From positions 1-43,416 of the forward strand of contig CANJXE010000004.1 of assembly GCA_947478745.1 (NCBI GenBank): DNA of 43,416 nt, in the 5' to 3' direction. Under the pieces are notes generated by a model, which did not search any database, was not told where the DNA came from, and worked only from the letters and a program-made list of their open reading frames with translations. Each line of letters begins with the position of its first letter. Position 1 is the stretch's first letter. The DNA comes from Actinomycetota bacterium. GTDB lineage: Bacteria; Actinomycetota; Thermoleophilia; Gaiellales; F1-60-MAGs149. This document shows, in pieces, positions 32,977-40,662 of the stretch. The position numbers and the translations under genes are program-made.

Positions 32977-33615
32977 TCAGATCCTCCGGAAGACGCCCAC
33001 CACGACGCCCATGACGACGACGTGGTCGGGGAAGAAGGGCTCGAGATGATCGTTCTCGGGGTCGAGGCGCACCCGGCCGTCGATCCGACGAAGGCGCTTG
33101 ACCGTGGCCTCATCGCCATCGACCAGACACGCTGCGATCTCGCCATCGGAGCAGTCCTCCTGCCGGCGGATGACCACGGTATCGCCGTCGAGGATGCCGG
33201 CGTTGATCATCGAATCGCCGCGGACCTTGAGGAGGAAGTTCTCGCCACTGCCCGTGATCTGCTCCGGCACGGCGATGTGCTCGGTGACGTTCTCCTCGGC
33301 GAGGATCGGCGCACCGGCTGCGATGCTGCCGACCAGCGGCAGCAGCCGCACCCCGGGCATCTCAGCCAGCTCGACACGCTGGGCCCGCGCGGCGCGGGCA
33401 TCGCGACGGTCGGCCAGATCGATCGCGCGCGGCTTGGTGGCGTCCCGCGTGAGCGCCCCCTGCTGCTCGAGCGCCTTGAGGTGCGCATGCACCGTGGACG
33501 GGGAGTTGAGTCCCACAGCCTCGCCGATCTCGCGAACGGTTGGCGGGTACCCCTTCTGCTCCATGTGCTCCTGGACCACGTCCAGAATCTCCTGCTGTCG
33601 CTTCGTGAGTGCCAC
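32977..33615 (-). CDS. lexA: LexA repressor
   Basis: 212 residues. SOS master repressor. N-terminal winged helix (residues 1-65; recognition helix in PPTVREIGEAVGLNSPSTVHAHLKALEQQG), cleavage site Ala100-Gly101 in SIAAGAP, and the self-cleaving serine protease domain with Ser135 (GDSMI) and Lys173 (EATVKRL). GTG start at 33615 with GGAGGT about 6 nt upstream. Two LexA operators lie at 33629-33644 and 33661-33676 directly before the gene, so it is autoregulated. The downstream zinc-ribbon gene is probably in the same transcript. Confidence 0.96.
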   Translation of the reverse strand: MALTKRQQEILDVVQEHMEQKGYPPTVREIGEAVGLNSPSTVHAHLKALEQQGALTRDATKPRAIDLADRRDARAARAQRVELAEMPGVRLLPLVGSIAAGAPILAEENVTEHIAVPEQITGSGENFLLKVRGDSMINAGILDGDTVVIRRQEDCSDGEIAACLVDGDEATVKRLRRIDGRVRLDPENDHLEPFFPDHVVVMGVVVGVFRRI

Positions 33616-33628
33616 AATCCACCTCCAG

Positions 33629-33644
33629 TCGAACGGGTGTTCGT
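33629..33644. promoter_or_regulatory. SOS box 1 upstream of lexA
   Basis: TCGAACGGGTGTTCGT fits TCGAAC-N4-GTTCGA with one end mismatch; 14 bp from the lexA start codon, within the promoter/leader. Confidence 0.85.
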
Positions 33645-33660
33645 GTCACACTCTGCCACA

Positions 33661-33676
33661 TCGAACACGTGTTCGC
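33661..33676. promoter_or_regulatory. SOS box 2 upstream of lexA
   Basis: TCGAACACGTGTTCGC, 32 bp (about three helix turns) from box 1, so two LexA dimers could bind the same face of DNA. Confidence 0.85.
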
Positions 33677-33738
33677 AAGTGCCGCCTCCAGATACCTCCC
33701 CCGGGGACGGGGCCGCGCCACCGGCGGCCGGGTTCGTC

Positions 33739-33744
33739 TACGAT
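33739..33744 (+). promoter_or_regulatory. -10 box of the tRNA-Leu gene
   Basis: TACGAT, 11 nt before the mature tRNA 5' end, leaving a short leader to be removed by RNase P. Confidence 0.4.
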
Positions 33745-33755
33745 CCGCTGCGCAC

Positions 33756-33839
<84 letters not shown>

Positions 33840-33845
33840 TCGTGC

Positions 33846-33875
33846 AAACGGCCCCCGGTTACCCGGGGGCCGTTT
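33846..33875 (+). terminator. tRNA-Leu terminator
   Basis: Perfect 13-bp stem (aaacggcccccgg 33846-33858 with 33863-33875), TTAC loop, followed by T-rich sequence; a strong intrinsic terminator 6 bp beyond the tRNA. Confidence 0.92.
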
Positions 33876-33938
33876 TCGTGCTGCAGGACGTCGTGCCCGG
33901 GCGCGATTGTCGGGGCGCCCATCCCGGTTGGTTGCCGA

Positions 33939-34529
33939 TCAGCTGGCGTTGGTCTCACCGGAGGTCGAGCCGGCCGGTGCCGCGGCCGGGGGCGGGCCCG
34001 CGGGGCGGTACTCGTCCATCAGCGCGTTGAGCTGGGTGCGCGTGATGCCGAGAGCCGAGGCGAGCGAGTCCTTCTGGGCATCGGTCGGCTTGACGCCGGG
34101 CGCCGGCCGATTGGCCTCAAAGGCCGCCTTCACCGTGGACGTGCTGAGGCCGAGCTCCTTGGCGATCTGGGCGATCGGGAGCTTGGGCCCGCGCTGCCCG
34201 CCCTGCGGTGCGTACTCCTGCATGATCGCGTCGAGCTTCTCGACGGTCGTGCCGAGCGCGGTGGCCACAGCCTGGCGCTGCTCCGTGGTCGGGCGCTGGC
34301 CCTCGGCGGGACGATTGGCCTTGAAGGCCGCCTCGACCGTCGCGACGTCGAGACCAAGGTCCTTGGCGATGGCCTCGAACGGCGGATGATGGTGTCCCTT
34401 GGCGGCGCTCGGTGCGGCCGTCGTCACAGCCGACGGCGTCGTCGTCGTCGTTGAGGACTGGGCGAAGGCCCCGATCGGGAGCGCGAGGCTCGCCGTGAGG
34501 GCGGTGAGGGCGATGAGCTTGCGGTGCAT
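33939..34529 (-). CDS. secreted protein with two tandem helical repeats
   Basis: 196 residues. Signal peptide MHRKLIALTALTASLALPIG ending near AFA, a Ser/Thr linker, then two similar segments of about 60 residues: first FEAIAKDLGLDVATVEAAFKANRPAEGQRPT, second IAQIAKELGLSTSTVKAAFEANRPAPGVKPT, each followed by a helix of the form LGxTxxxLxALMxEY. The D-L-G-L-x-x-x-T-V pattern resembles helix-turn-helix-like repeats seen in secreted actinobacterial proteins. Pro/Ala tail. GAGGA about 7 nt before ATG 34529. Function unknown. Confidence 0.72.
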   Translation of the reverse strand: MHRKLIALTALTASLALPIGAFAQSSTTTTTPSAVTTAAPSAAKGHHHPPFEAIAKDLGLDVATVEAAFKANRPAEGQRPTTEQRQAVATALGTTVEKLDAIMQEYAPQGGQRGPKLPIAQIAKELGLSTSTVKAAFEANRPAPGVKPTDAQKDSLASALGITRTQLNALMDEYRPAGPPPAAAPAGSTSGETNAS

Positions 34530-34637
34530 GAGGTGTTCCTCTGTCGTTGCGGTTGGGCGGGATCGCTCCCGCCAACGGAGGATGCCCAAGCGGCCTGAGA
34601 GGAACCTGAGGGTCTGAGAGGAGCCTGAGAGCAGCCG

Positions 34638-35480
34638 CTAGACGCGGTGCTTCTTCGGGCGGAAAACGAGCGCGAGGTCGTCGGCCGGGAAGCCCTCGGG
34701 CGCGAGGCCCTCGGTGGCGAAGCGATAGACGACGACCGTGAAGACCGCCCGGAGCACGGAGCCCACGGTGATCGCTGCGATCAGGAGGATCAGGCCGATC
34801 ACGATCAGCGGCACGCCGGCCGCCCACGTCGAGTTGGACCCGGCGAGGACGCCGAGGACCGCCAAGCCGACGCCCGCGAGGGCGATCAAGGCCGGAATCA
34901 GGCCGACGGCGGCACCGCCGACGAGCGACTCGCCCCAGCGGGCGCGGATGACCGACAGCGACTTCTTGAGGGCGTCGAACGGGCCCAGCCCCTCGAGCGC
35001 GAGGATCGGGAGGACGAAGAAGCTGGCGATGCTCCACGCCGCGCCGCCGATCGCCTGGATCAGCACGCCGCCGATGCCACCGGCGCGGTCCGCAACCATC
35101 TGCAGCACGAGGCCGACGGTGGCCGACACGAGCCCCCACTTGACGATCACGCCGAGGCGCGAGCGGGCCACGGTGATGCCGCTGCCGAGCGACGGATCCT
35201 TGCCGTCGAGCACCTGCGACGCGTTGGAGGCCGCAGCCACGCCGAAGAACGTCGCGCCGATGTTCATGCCGAACAGCCCGATCGCCAGCAGGACCCAGCC
35301 GACGATCGCGTTGTCGTTGAGCACCACGAACCCGATCAGCCCGAGTGGCAGCATCACCAGCAGGGCATAGGCGATGCCGAAGGCCGCAGACAGCAGCGGG
35401 AAGGCGATCAGGCTCTTCTCCTTGCGCACGACGCGCCAGGAGGCGCCAGCCATGCGAAGTCCGAGGCGAAAGCGGCTCAT
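34638..35480 (-). CDS. DUF6159-like integral membrane protein
   Basis: 280 residues with about six hydrophobic spans: FPLLSAAFGIAYALLVMLPLGLIGFVVL, VGWVLLAIGLFGMNIGATFFGVAAASNASQVLDGKDPSLGSGITVARSR, then SIASFFVLPILALEGLGPFDALKKSLSVIRARWGESLVGGAAVGLIPALIAL. The LDGKDPSLxxGxxxAxxRxGxIxxW and PDALKxSxxxxRxxWGE patterns are those of the DUF6159 family; the role is unknown. Start ATG 35480 is preceded by TACACT (35492-35487) at 6 nt, so probably leaderless. Confidence 0.78.
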   Translation of the reverse strand: MSRFRLGLRMAGASWRVVRKEKSLIAFPLLSAAFGIAYALLVMLPLGLIGFVVLNDNAIVGWVLLAIGLFGMNIGATFFGVAAASNASQVLDGKDPSLGSGITVARSRLGVIVKWGLVSATVGLVLQMVADRAGGIGGVLIQAIGGAAWSIASFFVLPILALEGLGPFDALKKSLSVIRARWGESLVGGAAVGLIPALIALAGVGLAVLGVLAGSNSTWAAGVPLIVIGLILLIAAITVGSVLRAVFTVVVYRFATEGLAPEGFPADDLALVFRPKKHRV

Positions 35481-35486
35481 GACAAG

Positions 35487-35492
35487 AGTGTA
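35487..35492 (-). promoter_or_regulatory. -10 box, leaderless start of the DUF6159-like gene
   Basis: TACACT on the minus strand, 6 nt before ATG 35480. Confidence 0.5.
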
Positions 35493-35603
35493 CGGGATCG
35501 CCCTGCGGCAATTCCACCTCACCACTGCGTCAGATCCGCAGCGGTCGCGCGTCAGCACTGTCAGATGGGCGTTGCCCGTCGCGATCCAACTCGGAGGTTC
35601 AGC

Positions 35604-36623
35604 ATGTCCACTGCACGAAAGCGCGTCCGCGGAGCGGTCATCGGCGCTGCAGTCCTGGCGTCCCTGGCCGGGGCCTCCGGCGCCCAGGCCTACTCGGGCG
35701 ACTGGACCATCGGCGGCGAGTTCGCGCGCGGCACGAACCCCAGCTTCTACGGTGGCTTCAACCCCAATGACGTCGACGCCGTCTCGGCGACCTTCGACAA
35801 CCGGGCCAAGACCGTCGCGCTGGAGCTCGACTTCTTCCAGGCCCCCGAGCGTGGGAATATCTACGTCTCCTTCGGCACGGGCCAGGCCGACGGCAGCTGC
35901 ACGACCGGCACGATGGACGTCGCCGTCACAGCACGCGACATCGTCGGCCCGTCGCGCCTCGAGTACGCCACCACCACGTCGCGCTTCACGGCGCCGGCGG
36001 GCGACGGCTGGACCTACGTCGGCCGCGACGAGTTCCACGAGCACTACCGCTACCAGTGGTCGCGCGTCGTCTCCGGGCTCGACTCGACCAACCACGAGCG
36101 CGTCGCCGCGCTGTCGCTCGATGGCGTCGATGGCACGCTGACCTCGGTCAGCCGCATCGCCAACTCCGCGACCGCCATGAACTGGTCGTTCGGATGGCCG
36201 CTGCTGAACAACATCCAGGCCGACTGCCTGGAGATCGAGGTGCCCGGACATCGTGCGCCGTACGTGATCGCGCCGCCGGCAACGCCGACGCCCGCTCCGG
36301 ACCCGACCCCGGCACCCGACCCGACCCCGGCACCTGCCCCGGATCCGACCCCAGCGCCGACGCTCGCTCCGACCGGCGCGACGCTGGCGGACATCACCCT
36401 CGATGACATCGTCACGACGGCGACACGCAAGGGCTCCCGCGTGGTCCTGCAGATGAACGGCTCGGCCGATCAGGTGCAGGTGCGCATCCGCAAGGCGTCG
36501 AAGACGCTCAACTTCGCCAGCACGGTGGCAGTTCGCAATGCCCCCGCAGACGCGCGCTTCGTCCAGGTCCGCTTCTCCGACGGGACCGACTGGTCGACCT
36601 GGGACCGCATCGCGATCCGCTGA
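35604..36623 (+). CDS. secreted protein of unknown function with Pro-rich linker
   Basis: 339 residues. GGAGG at about 7 nt before ATG 35604. Signal peptide (MSTARKRVRGAVIGAAVLAS..., cleavage near AQA). The first globular part, about residues 30-225, is beta-rich and aromatic (YSGDWTIGGEFARGTNPSFYGGF, NIYVSFGTGQADGSC, DGWTYVGRDEFHEHYRYQW). A linker of DPTPAP repeats (about 230-260) leads to a beta-sandwich at the C-terminus (VVLQMNGSADQVQVRIRKASKTL). Possibly a surface-exposed carbohydrate-related protein, but no family is recognised. A hairpin follows the stop. Confidence 0.72.
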   Translation: MSTARKRVRGAVIGAAVLASLAGASGAQAYSGDWTIGGEFARGTNPSFYGGFNPNDVDAVSATFDNRAKTVALELDFFQAPERGNIYVSFGTGQADGSCTTGTMDVAVTARDIVGPSRLEYATTTSRFTAPAGDGWTYVGRDEFHEHYRYQWSRVVSGLDSTNHERVAALSLDGVDGTLTSVSRIANSATAMNWSFGWPLLNNIQADCLEIEVPGHRAPYVIAPPATPTPAPDPTPAPDPTPAPAPDPTPAPTLAPTGATLADITLDDIVTTATRKGSRVVLQMNGSADQVQVRIRKASKTLNFASTVAVRNAPADARFVQVRFSDGTDWSTWDRIAIR

Positions 36624-36632
36624 TCCACTCCG

Positions 36633-36666
36633 CCGCGTCCGACGTGCCTCGTGCCGTCGGACGCGG
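36633..36666 (+). terminator. terminator hairpin after the secreted protein gene
   Basis: Perfect 11-bp stem (ccgcgtccgac 36633-36643 with 36656-36666), 12-nt loop, 9 bp after the stop; no U-run. Confidence 0.65.
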
Positions 36667-36912
36667 CCCGTGGGCGGTCAGCGAAGGGTCTGCGCCGGCT
36701 CGTGATGAGCGCGGAGAACCCTCGCACCATCGCCGTTCCACCCACGGGTGGTCCTCCGCCACCAGCTCCCCCGCACCCCCACGGTGCAGGTGCGGCTCTT
36801 CGACGAGCCGGTGGCCCCGGGGGAGCGCATCCCCGTGCGCTGAGCGGTCGCCGATCCGGTGCGAATCCGGTTTCGATGCGGAGATGCCCGGGGAATCACC
36901 GCAACGAGCGCG

Positions 36913-36918
36913 TACGTT
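36913..36918 (+). promoter_or_regulatory. -10 box, leaderless start of mgsA
   Basis: TACGTT ends 6 nt before ATG 36925. Confidence 0.5.
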
Positions 36919-36924
36919 GGGGGC

Positions 36925-37344
36925 ATGACACGCAGAAGCCCTCACCGCATCGCGCTCGTCGCCCACGACGGTGCCAAGACCGCGATGCTCGAGCTCGTCG
37001 AGCGCCACATCGACACCCTGCGCAGCAGCCGACTGGTCGCGACCGCGACCACCGGCGGCCTGCTCAACGAGCACTTCGAGCTCGGCGTCCACTGCCTGAT
37101 GTCGGGTCCGCTCGGCGGCGATCTGCAGATCGGAGCTCTCGTCGCCGAGCAGCAGCTCGACCTCGTCGTCTTCCTACGCGACCCGCTGACCGCGCATCCG
37201 CACGATCCCGACATCCAGGCGCTGATGAAGGTCTGCGACGTGCACGACATCCCGCTCGCCACGAACCCGGCAACCGCCGAACTCTGCCTGAGCGCCTGCA
37301 CCGCCGCCGATCATGAGCGCCCCCGCCTCGCGATCGGCCGCTGA
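36925..37344 (+). CDS. mgsA: methylglyoxal synthase
   Basis: 139 residues; converts dihydroxyacetone phosphate to methylglyoxal, a bypass of lower glycolysis under phosphate limitation. Conserved parts: IALVAHDGAKTAMLELV, ATATTGGLL, the catalytic Asp in SGPLGGDLQIGALV, and FLRDPLTAHPHDPDIQALMKVCDVHDIPLATNPATAELCL. The TACGTT box 6 nt upstream of ATG suggests a leaderless mRNA. Phosphate inhibits known MgsA enzymes, which fits loosely with the phosphate genes elsewhere in the window. Confidence 0.93.
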   Translation: MTRRSPHRIALVAHDGAKTAMLELVERHIDTLRSSRLVATATTGGLLNEHFELGVHCLMSGPLGGDLQIGALVAEQQLDLVVFLRDPLTAHPHDPDIQALMKVCDVHDIPLATNPATAELCLSACTAADHERPRLAIGR

Positions 37345-37351
37345 GAGGGCC

Positions 37352-37855
37352 TCAGCTCGGCGCGTTGAAGTTGCCGTACGAGATCAGCGTCCAGCTGCCC
37401 GTATCGAATCGGAACGTCGCGATGCGCGGGGCCGGCGTCTTCCTGTAGACAACGCCGTCGATCGTCTCCTTGGCCGCAATGCTGAAGGAGGCGACGATGA
37501 TCGTGCCGCCGCGCGTGACGCGATAGCCCGAGACCTCGAAGTCGCCGAACCGGGCGGGGTTCGCGAGGTAGGAGGCCTTGTCCTCGCGGGAACCGTTGGC
37601 GCGCTGGATCTGGAAGGCCGGATCGAGGAACGTCGTCAGGGCCGGCACCGGGTCGTCCCTCTGCAGGATCGTCAGGAACTCGACGACGAGATGGCGGCCC
37701 CACGCCGCGGCCGAGACCTGCTTGCCCTCGATCTTCATCGAGGCCGTGGCCTGCTTGGTGGTATCGGCAGCGGCAACGGTCGGCACGGCGAGCGCGACGG
37801 CCGCCGCTCCGAGGACGATGAGGCTGCGCAGCATGCTGGGAAGGCTGTTCATCAT
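37352..37855 (-). CDS. secreted NTF2-like protein of unknown function
   Basis: 167 residues. Signal peptide MMNSLPSMLRSLIVLGAAAVALAVPTVAAA. The mature part (AAAWGRHLVVEFLTILQRDDPVPALTTFLDPAFQIQRANGSREDKASYLANPARFGDFEVSGYRVTRGGTIIVASFSIAAKETIDG... RFDTGSWTLISYGNFNAP) has the helix-then-sheet order of SnoaL/NTF2-like ligand-binding folds. No catalytic residues recognised. It starts 9 bp after the speB-like stop. ATG 37855 has TAATCT 6 nt upstream, but also an AGGAG 12 nt upstream, so both leaderless and coupled starts are possible. Convergent with mgsA. Confidence 0.7.
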   Translation of the reverse strand: MMNSLPSMLRSLIVLGAAAVALAVPTVAAADTTKQATASMKIEGKQVSAAAWGRHLVVEFLTILQRDDPVPALTTFLDPAFQIQRANGSREDKASYLANPARFGDFEVSGYRVTRGGTIIVASFSIAAKETIDGVVYRKTPAPRIATFRFDTGSWTLISYGNFNAPS

Positions 37856-37864
37856 CGCCACAGA

Positions 37865-38860
37865 TTACTCCTGAGCGCCGATGAGGCGATCGGCGATCAG
37901 CGACACCTGCTCGGCGGCGATGTGCCCGGCGACCATCGCGGTCTGCTGGCTCGGCAGGTCCTTGGTCGGCATCAGGCAGACCACATCGGCGCCGACGATG
38001 TCAAGGCCCCGCAGCGAGCGCAGCATCAGGTTCGCCTCGTCGATCGTGAAGCCGCCCTCGCCCACCTCGAGGTTCGAGACGGCGGGCGCGATCGACGGGT
38101 CGAGGCTGTCGAGGTCGAAGGTGATGTAGACGGGTCCAGCGCCGGCACGGGCGACGGCGGCGTCGATCATCGTCTGGAGCCCGATGGCGCGGCACTCCTC
38201 CATCGTCTTGACGTCGTAGCCGAGCTCGCGGCTGGTATCCAGCCACGTGGTGGTGCGCGGCGCCCCGCGCATGCCGATCTGCGTGCTGCGCAGCGGATCG
38301 ATGCAGCCCGACTCGACGAGGTACGCGGCCCAGTGCGCGGCCGAGCGCTTGGCGCCGAGCCAGTGCGGGATCTGCGAGTACGAGTCGACGTGCGCGTCGA
38401 AGTGGATCAGCGCGACGGGCTCGCCGCCGGTCACCTTGGAACCGGGTCCGGCCAGGCCGAGCAGCACGCCGCCGGTGATGGCGTGATCGCCGCCGATCGA
38501 GACGAGGCGGGTGTTCGCATCGGCCGCAGCTCGAGCACAGGCCGCAATGCGGTCGATGCAGGCCTCGTTGTCCATCGCCTCGGGCAGCGGCACATCGCCG
38601 AGGTCGTTGACGCGGACGTCCTCGAAGGCGTGGATGCCGTAGGTGCGATGGGGCCGGCGGTTGTGCGAGCTGACCCCGCGCACGGCACGCGGCCCGAGAT
38701 GCTGGTCGCGCTCGGTCGAGCCGTTGCCGGACGAGTGCGGGATGCCGAGCACGCCGATATCGCAGTTGCCGGGGTCCTCGTCGTGCGCACAGCGGAAGAA
38801 CGTCGGAATTCCCCACCAGTACAGGGTTTCGAGCTGCTCGCGAATCGCATCCTCGGCCAT
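37865..38860 (-). CDS. speB: ureohydrolase family enzyme (agmatinase-like)
   Basis: 331 residues. Dinuclear manganese hydrolase of the arginase superfamily. All metal-ligand motifs are present: SIGGDHAITGG, HFDAHVDSY, and TFDLDSLDPSIAPAVS; substrate loop residues SQIPHWLGAKRSAAHW and the C-terminal PAVSNLEVGEGGF...TIDEANLMLRSL. The family includes agmatinase, guanidinobutyrase, guanidinopropionase and related enzymes; the DAHxD form and length fit these rather than arginase. GGAG lies about 7 nt before ATG 38860. Hydrolysis would release urea and an amine that could feed the aminotransferases at 14.7-17.6 kb. The symbol is a family label, not a proven activity. Confidence 0.85.
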   Translation of the reverse strand: MAEDAIREQLETLYWWGIPTFFRCAHDEDPGNCDIGVLGIPHSSGNGSTERDQHLGPRAVRGVSSHNRRPHRTYGIHAFEDVRVNDLGDVPLPEAMDNEACIDRIAACARAAADANTRLVSIGGDHAITGGVLLGLAGPGSKVTGGEPVALIHFDAHVDSYSQIPHWLGAKRSAAHWAAYLVESGCIDPLRSTQIGMRGAPRTTTWLDTSRELGYDVKTMEECRAIGLQTMIDAAVARAGAGPVYITFDLDSLDPSIAPAVSNLEVGEGGFTIDEANLMLRSLRGLDIVGADVVCLMPTKDLPSQQTAMVAGHIAAEQVSLIADRLIGAQE

Positions 38861-38971
38861 TGCCGTCTCCTGTCGTCACGGATATCCTAGTCTCGGATTG
38901 ACGTTCGAACTTGCGCCATCGTGCGACTTCTCGGATGATGTAAGCACTTTGACGCTAGTGGCGACCGTACG

Positions 38972-39490
38972 GTGCCCGCGCGTCTCTCGGAGCCACCTCT
39001 GCCATCCCGTCACCCGATCCTCGATAACCCCACGCTGAATGCCGCTGCCGACGAGGGCGACGGCGATGCCATGGCCCTGCTCGGATTGGCTGCGCTGCGC
39101 GTCGACGAGCAGGCCGCCGCACGTGCCCGCTTCGATGCCTGCCTGACCGTGCGGCACCCCACGGGCCTGCATGGGCTGGCGGCCCTGACCGAGGAACACG
39201 ATCCGGTGGCGAGCTGGAAGCTGATGGAGCAGGCGATCGCCAACGGCGCCATTCCCGCCATCACCCGCTTGGCGCGGATCGCCCGGCTGCGTGGCGCCGC
39301 GGCCTTCAGCAGCGACCTGATGCTGCGTGCCGCCAGGCTCGGCGATGCCGATGCCATGTACGACGTGGCGCACGAGGCGACAGATGCCGGCGATGACGAG
39401 ACCTCGCGCCGCTGGTACGCGGCTGCGGTCGAGCGCGAGGCCGGCCTGGACTGGCCGACGCCGCGCGGCGTCGGCTACCTCCTGCTCTGA
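38972..39490 (+). CDS. Sel1-like/TPR-type repeat protein
   Basis: 172 residues. Helical repeats of Sel1-type: NAAADEGDGDAMALLGLAALRVDEQAAARARF, LHGLAALTEEHDPVASWKLMEQAIANGAIPAITRLARIARLRG, MLRAARLGDADAMYDVAHEATDAGDDETSRRWYAAA. These mediate protein-protein contact; partner unknown. No signal peptide is seen. The GTG start at 38972 is uncertain because no Shine-Dalgarno is apparent; the conserved part starts some 15 residues later. Divergent from the ureohydrolase, convergent with the beta-propeller gene that ends 4 bp away. Confidence 0.65.
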   Translation: MPARLSEPPLPSRHPILDNPTLNAAADEGDGDAMALLGLAALRVDEQAAARARFDACLTVRHPTGLHGLAALTEEHDPVASWKLMEQAIANGAIPAITRLARIARLRGAAAFSSDLMLRAARLGDADAMYDVAHEATDAGDDETSRRWYAAAVEREAGLDWPTPRGVGYLLL

Positions 39491-39494
39491 CCGG

Positions 39495-40565
39495 TCAGGG
39501 CCGCCAGGTCGGCGGAACGCTGATCTCGTAGACGCCCTTCTTGAAGAGCCGCATGGAGCCGCCTGCGGCTGGCATCAGCTGCAGCGCGTCGTTGCCCTCG
39601 ATCACGCCGGTGCGCATCAGCAGCGTCGCCCCGTCGGCCGAGATCGCGGCCGGAAACGCGTCGCGCAGCTTGCGCCCCTTCGCATCCCGGTAGTACGCGA
39701 CCCCTCCGCTGCTGGCGTTGAAGCGCGCCGGCTCCGACATGTCCTCGCCGCCGATGTCGCCGTAGAGCCTGCGCCCATCGGGAGCCCAGAAGGCGGCGTA
39801 CGGTCCGAAGACCAGTCCCGTGCTCGCGACGTGCGTCAACTGCCGGGTGGCCGTGGTGCCCGTCGGGTCGGCCAGCCAGAGCTGCGCGTGCCAGACGCGC
39901 ATGCCTTGCCAGCGCTCGCTCGTATACCGATGCAGCGCGATCGATGCCGGCCCCCACGTCGGGCTGCCACCCCTGCCGAGCGTCCGCACCGCTGTGCCAT
40001 CGCTGGCGGCGATGCGCGTCACCTCCGAGAACAGCGGCCCTACCCAGCGCTGCACCGCGTAGGCGAACTGCGGCGTGGTCGGCGACCAGGTGTAGCTCGT
40101 GACCTCGTTGCCGAGCGGCGGCACGACGACCGTCACCGCACCGGTCGCGGCATCGACGACGTTGAGCCCCGCTCCGGTGACGATGCCGTCGGGCTTCGAC
40201 GAGTCGGTCGAGGCCAGCACATGCGCCGAGTCGGACGACCACTCCGGTCCGTTGCCGGCGGACGCGCCGAAGACCATGGCGGCCCTCACCTCAGCACCGG
40301 TCGCGATCGTGCGGATCCGCAGCGAGATCCCCTCACCCGCCGGGCCGGCGACGTAGGCGATCCTCGTGCCGTCGGGAGAGATCGCAATCGAGCTCCCGCG
40401 GATGCCGAGCGGTACGACGCCGTTGCCGTTGTCGTTGGCGATCACGATCGGCGCGCCGGCGGCGTTCATGCCTTTCGCCGTCGTGTAGGCGATGCGCGCC
40501 GAGGCTGCCGGTGCCAGGAGCAGCAGGGCGACGAGCGTCGTGAGTGCGAGTCGGGTGGGCGACAT
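39495..40565 (-). CDS. secreted TolB/PD40-type beta-propeller protein
   Basis: 356 residues. Signal peptide MSPTRLALTTLVALLLLAPAASA. Repeated blade motifs of the PD40 type: IAISPDGTRIAYVAGPAG, PEWSSDSAHVLASTDSS, YTWSPTTPQFAYAVQ, FWAPDGRRLYGDIGG, AISADGATLLMRTG, giving about six to seven blades. AGGAGG lies about 8 nt before ATG 40565. A paralogue lies directly upstream on the same strand. Probable extracytoplasmic binding protein; ligand unknown. Confidence 0.78.
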   Translation of the reverse strand: MSPTRLALTTLVALLLLAPAASARIAYTTAKGMNAAGAPIVIANDNGNGVVPLGIRGSSIAISPDGTRIAYVAGPAGEGISLRIRTIATGAEVRAAMVFGASAGNGPEWSSDSAHVLASTDSSKPDGIVTGAGLNVVDAATGAVTVVVPPLGNEVTSYTWSPTTPQFAYAVQRWVGPLFSEVTRIAASDGTAVRTLGRGGSPTWGPASIALHRYTSERWQGMRVWHAQLWLADPTGTTATRQLTHVASTGLVFGPYAAFWAPDGRRLYGDIGGEDMSEPARFNASSGGVAYYRDAKGRKLRDAFPAAISADGATLLMRTGVIEGNDALQLMPAAGGSMRLFKKGVYEISVPPTWRP

Positions 40566-40621
40566 GGCGGATCCTCCTGCGGGGACCCTCAGCCTACGTC
40601 CGTCCGGGTGGCGGTGCAATG

Positions 40622-40653
40622 GCGGGGAGCCGACCCGTGGGCCGGCTCCCCGC
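40622..40653 (-). terminator. terminator after the upstream beta-propeller gene
   Basis: 11-bp stem (gcggggagccg 40622-40632 with 40643-40653) 9 bp beyond the stop codon of the 41763-40663 gene, with a 10-nt loop. Confidence 0.65.
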
Positions 40654-40662
40654 GACGTGCGA

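Larger units (their letters stand above)
36624..36924. other. 301-bp intergenic region
   Basis: Contains the terminator of the preceding gene, a Pro-rich or Arg-rich open frame on each strand without supporting signals, and the mgsA promoter (TACGTT, 36913-36918). No gene is supported. A short frame ending VRLFDEPVAPGERIPVR at 36841-36843 looks protein-like, but it has no clear start and may be a remnant. Confidence 0.5.

Noticed and set aside
36644-36928. Possible 94-codon gene in the 36.6-36.9 kb gap
   Set aside because: Arg/Ser/Pro-rich shadow-like composition, overlaps the terminator hairpin and the mgsA promoter, no ribosome-binding site.
38898-38912. GTTCGAAC palindrome as a third LexA box upstream of the ureohydrolase
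   Set aside because: It lacks the 4-nt spacer between half-sites seen in both lexA boxes.
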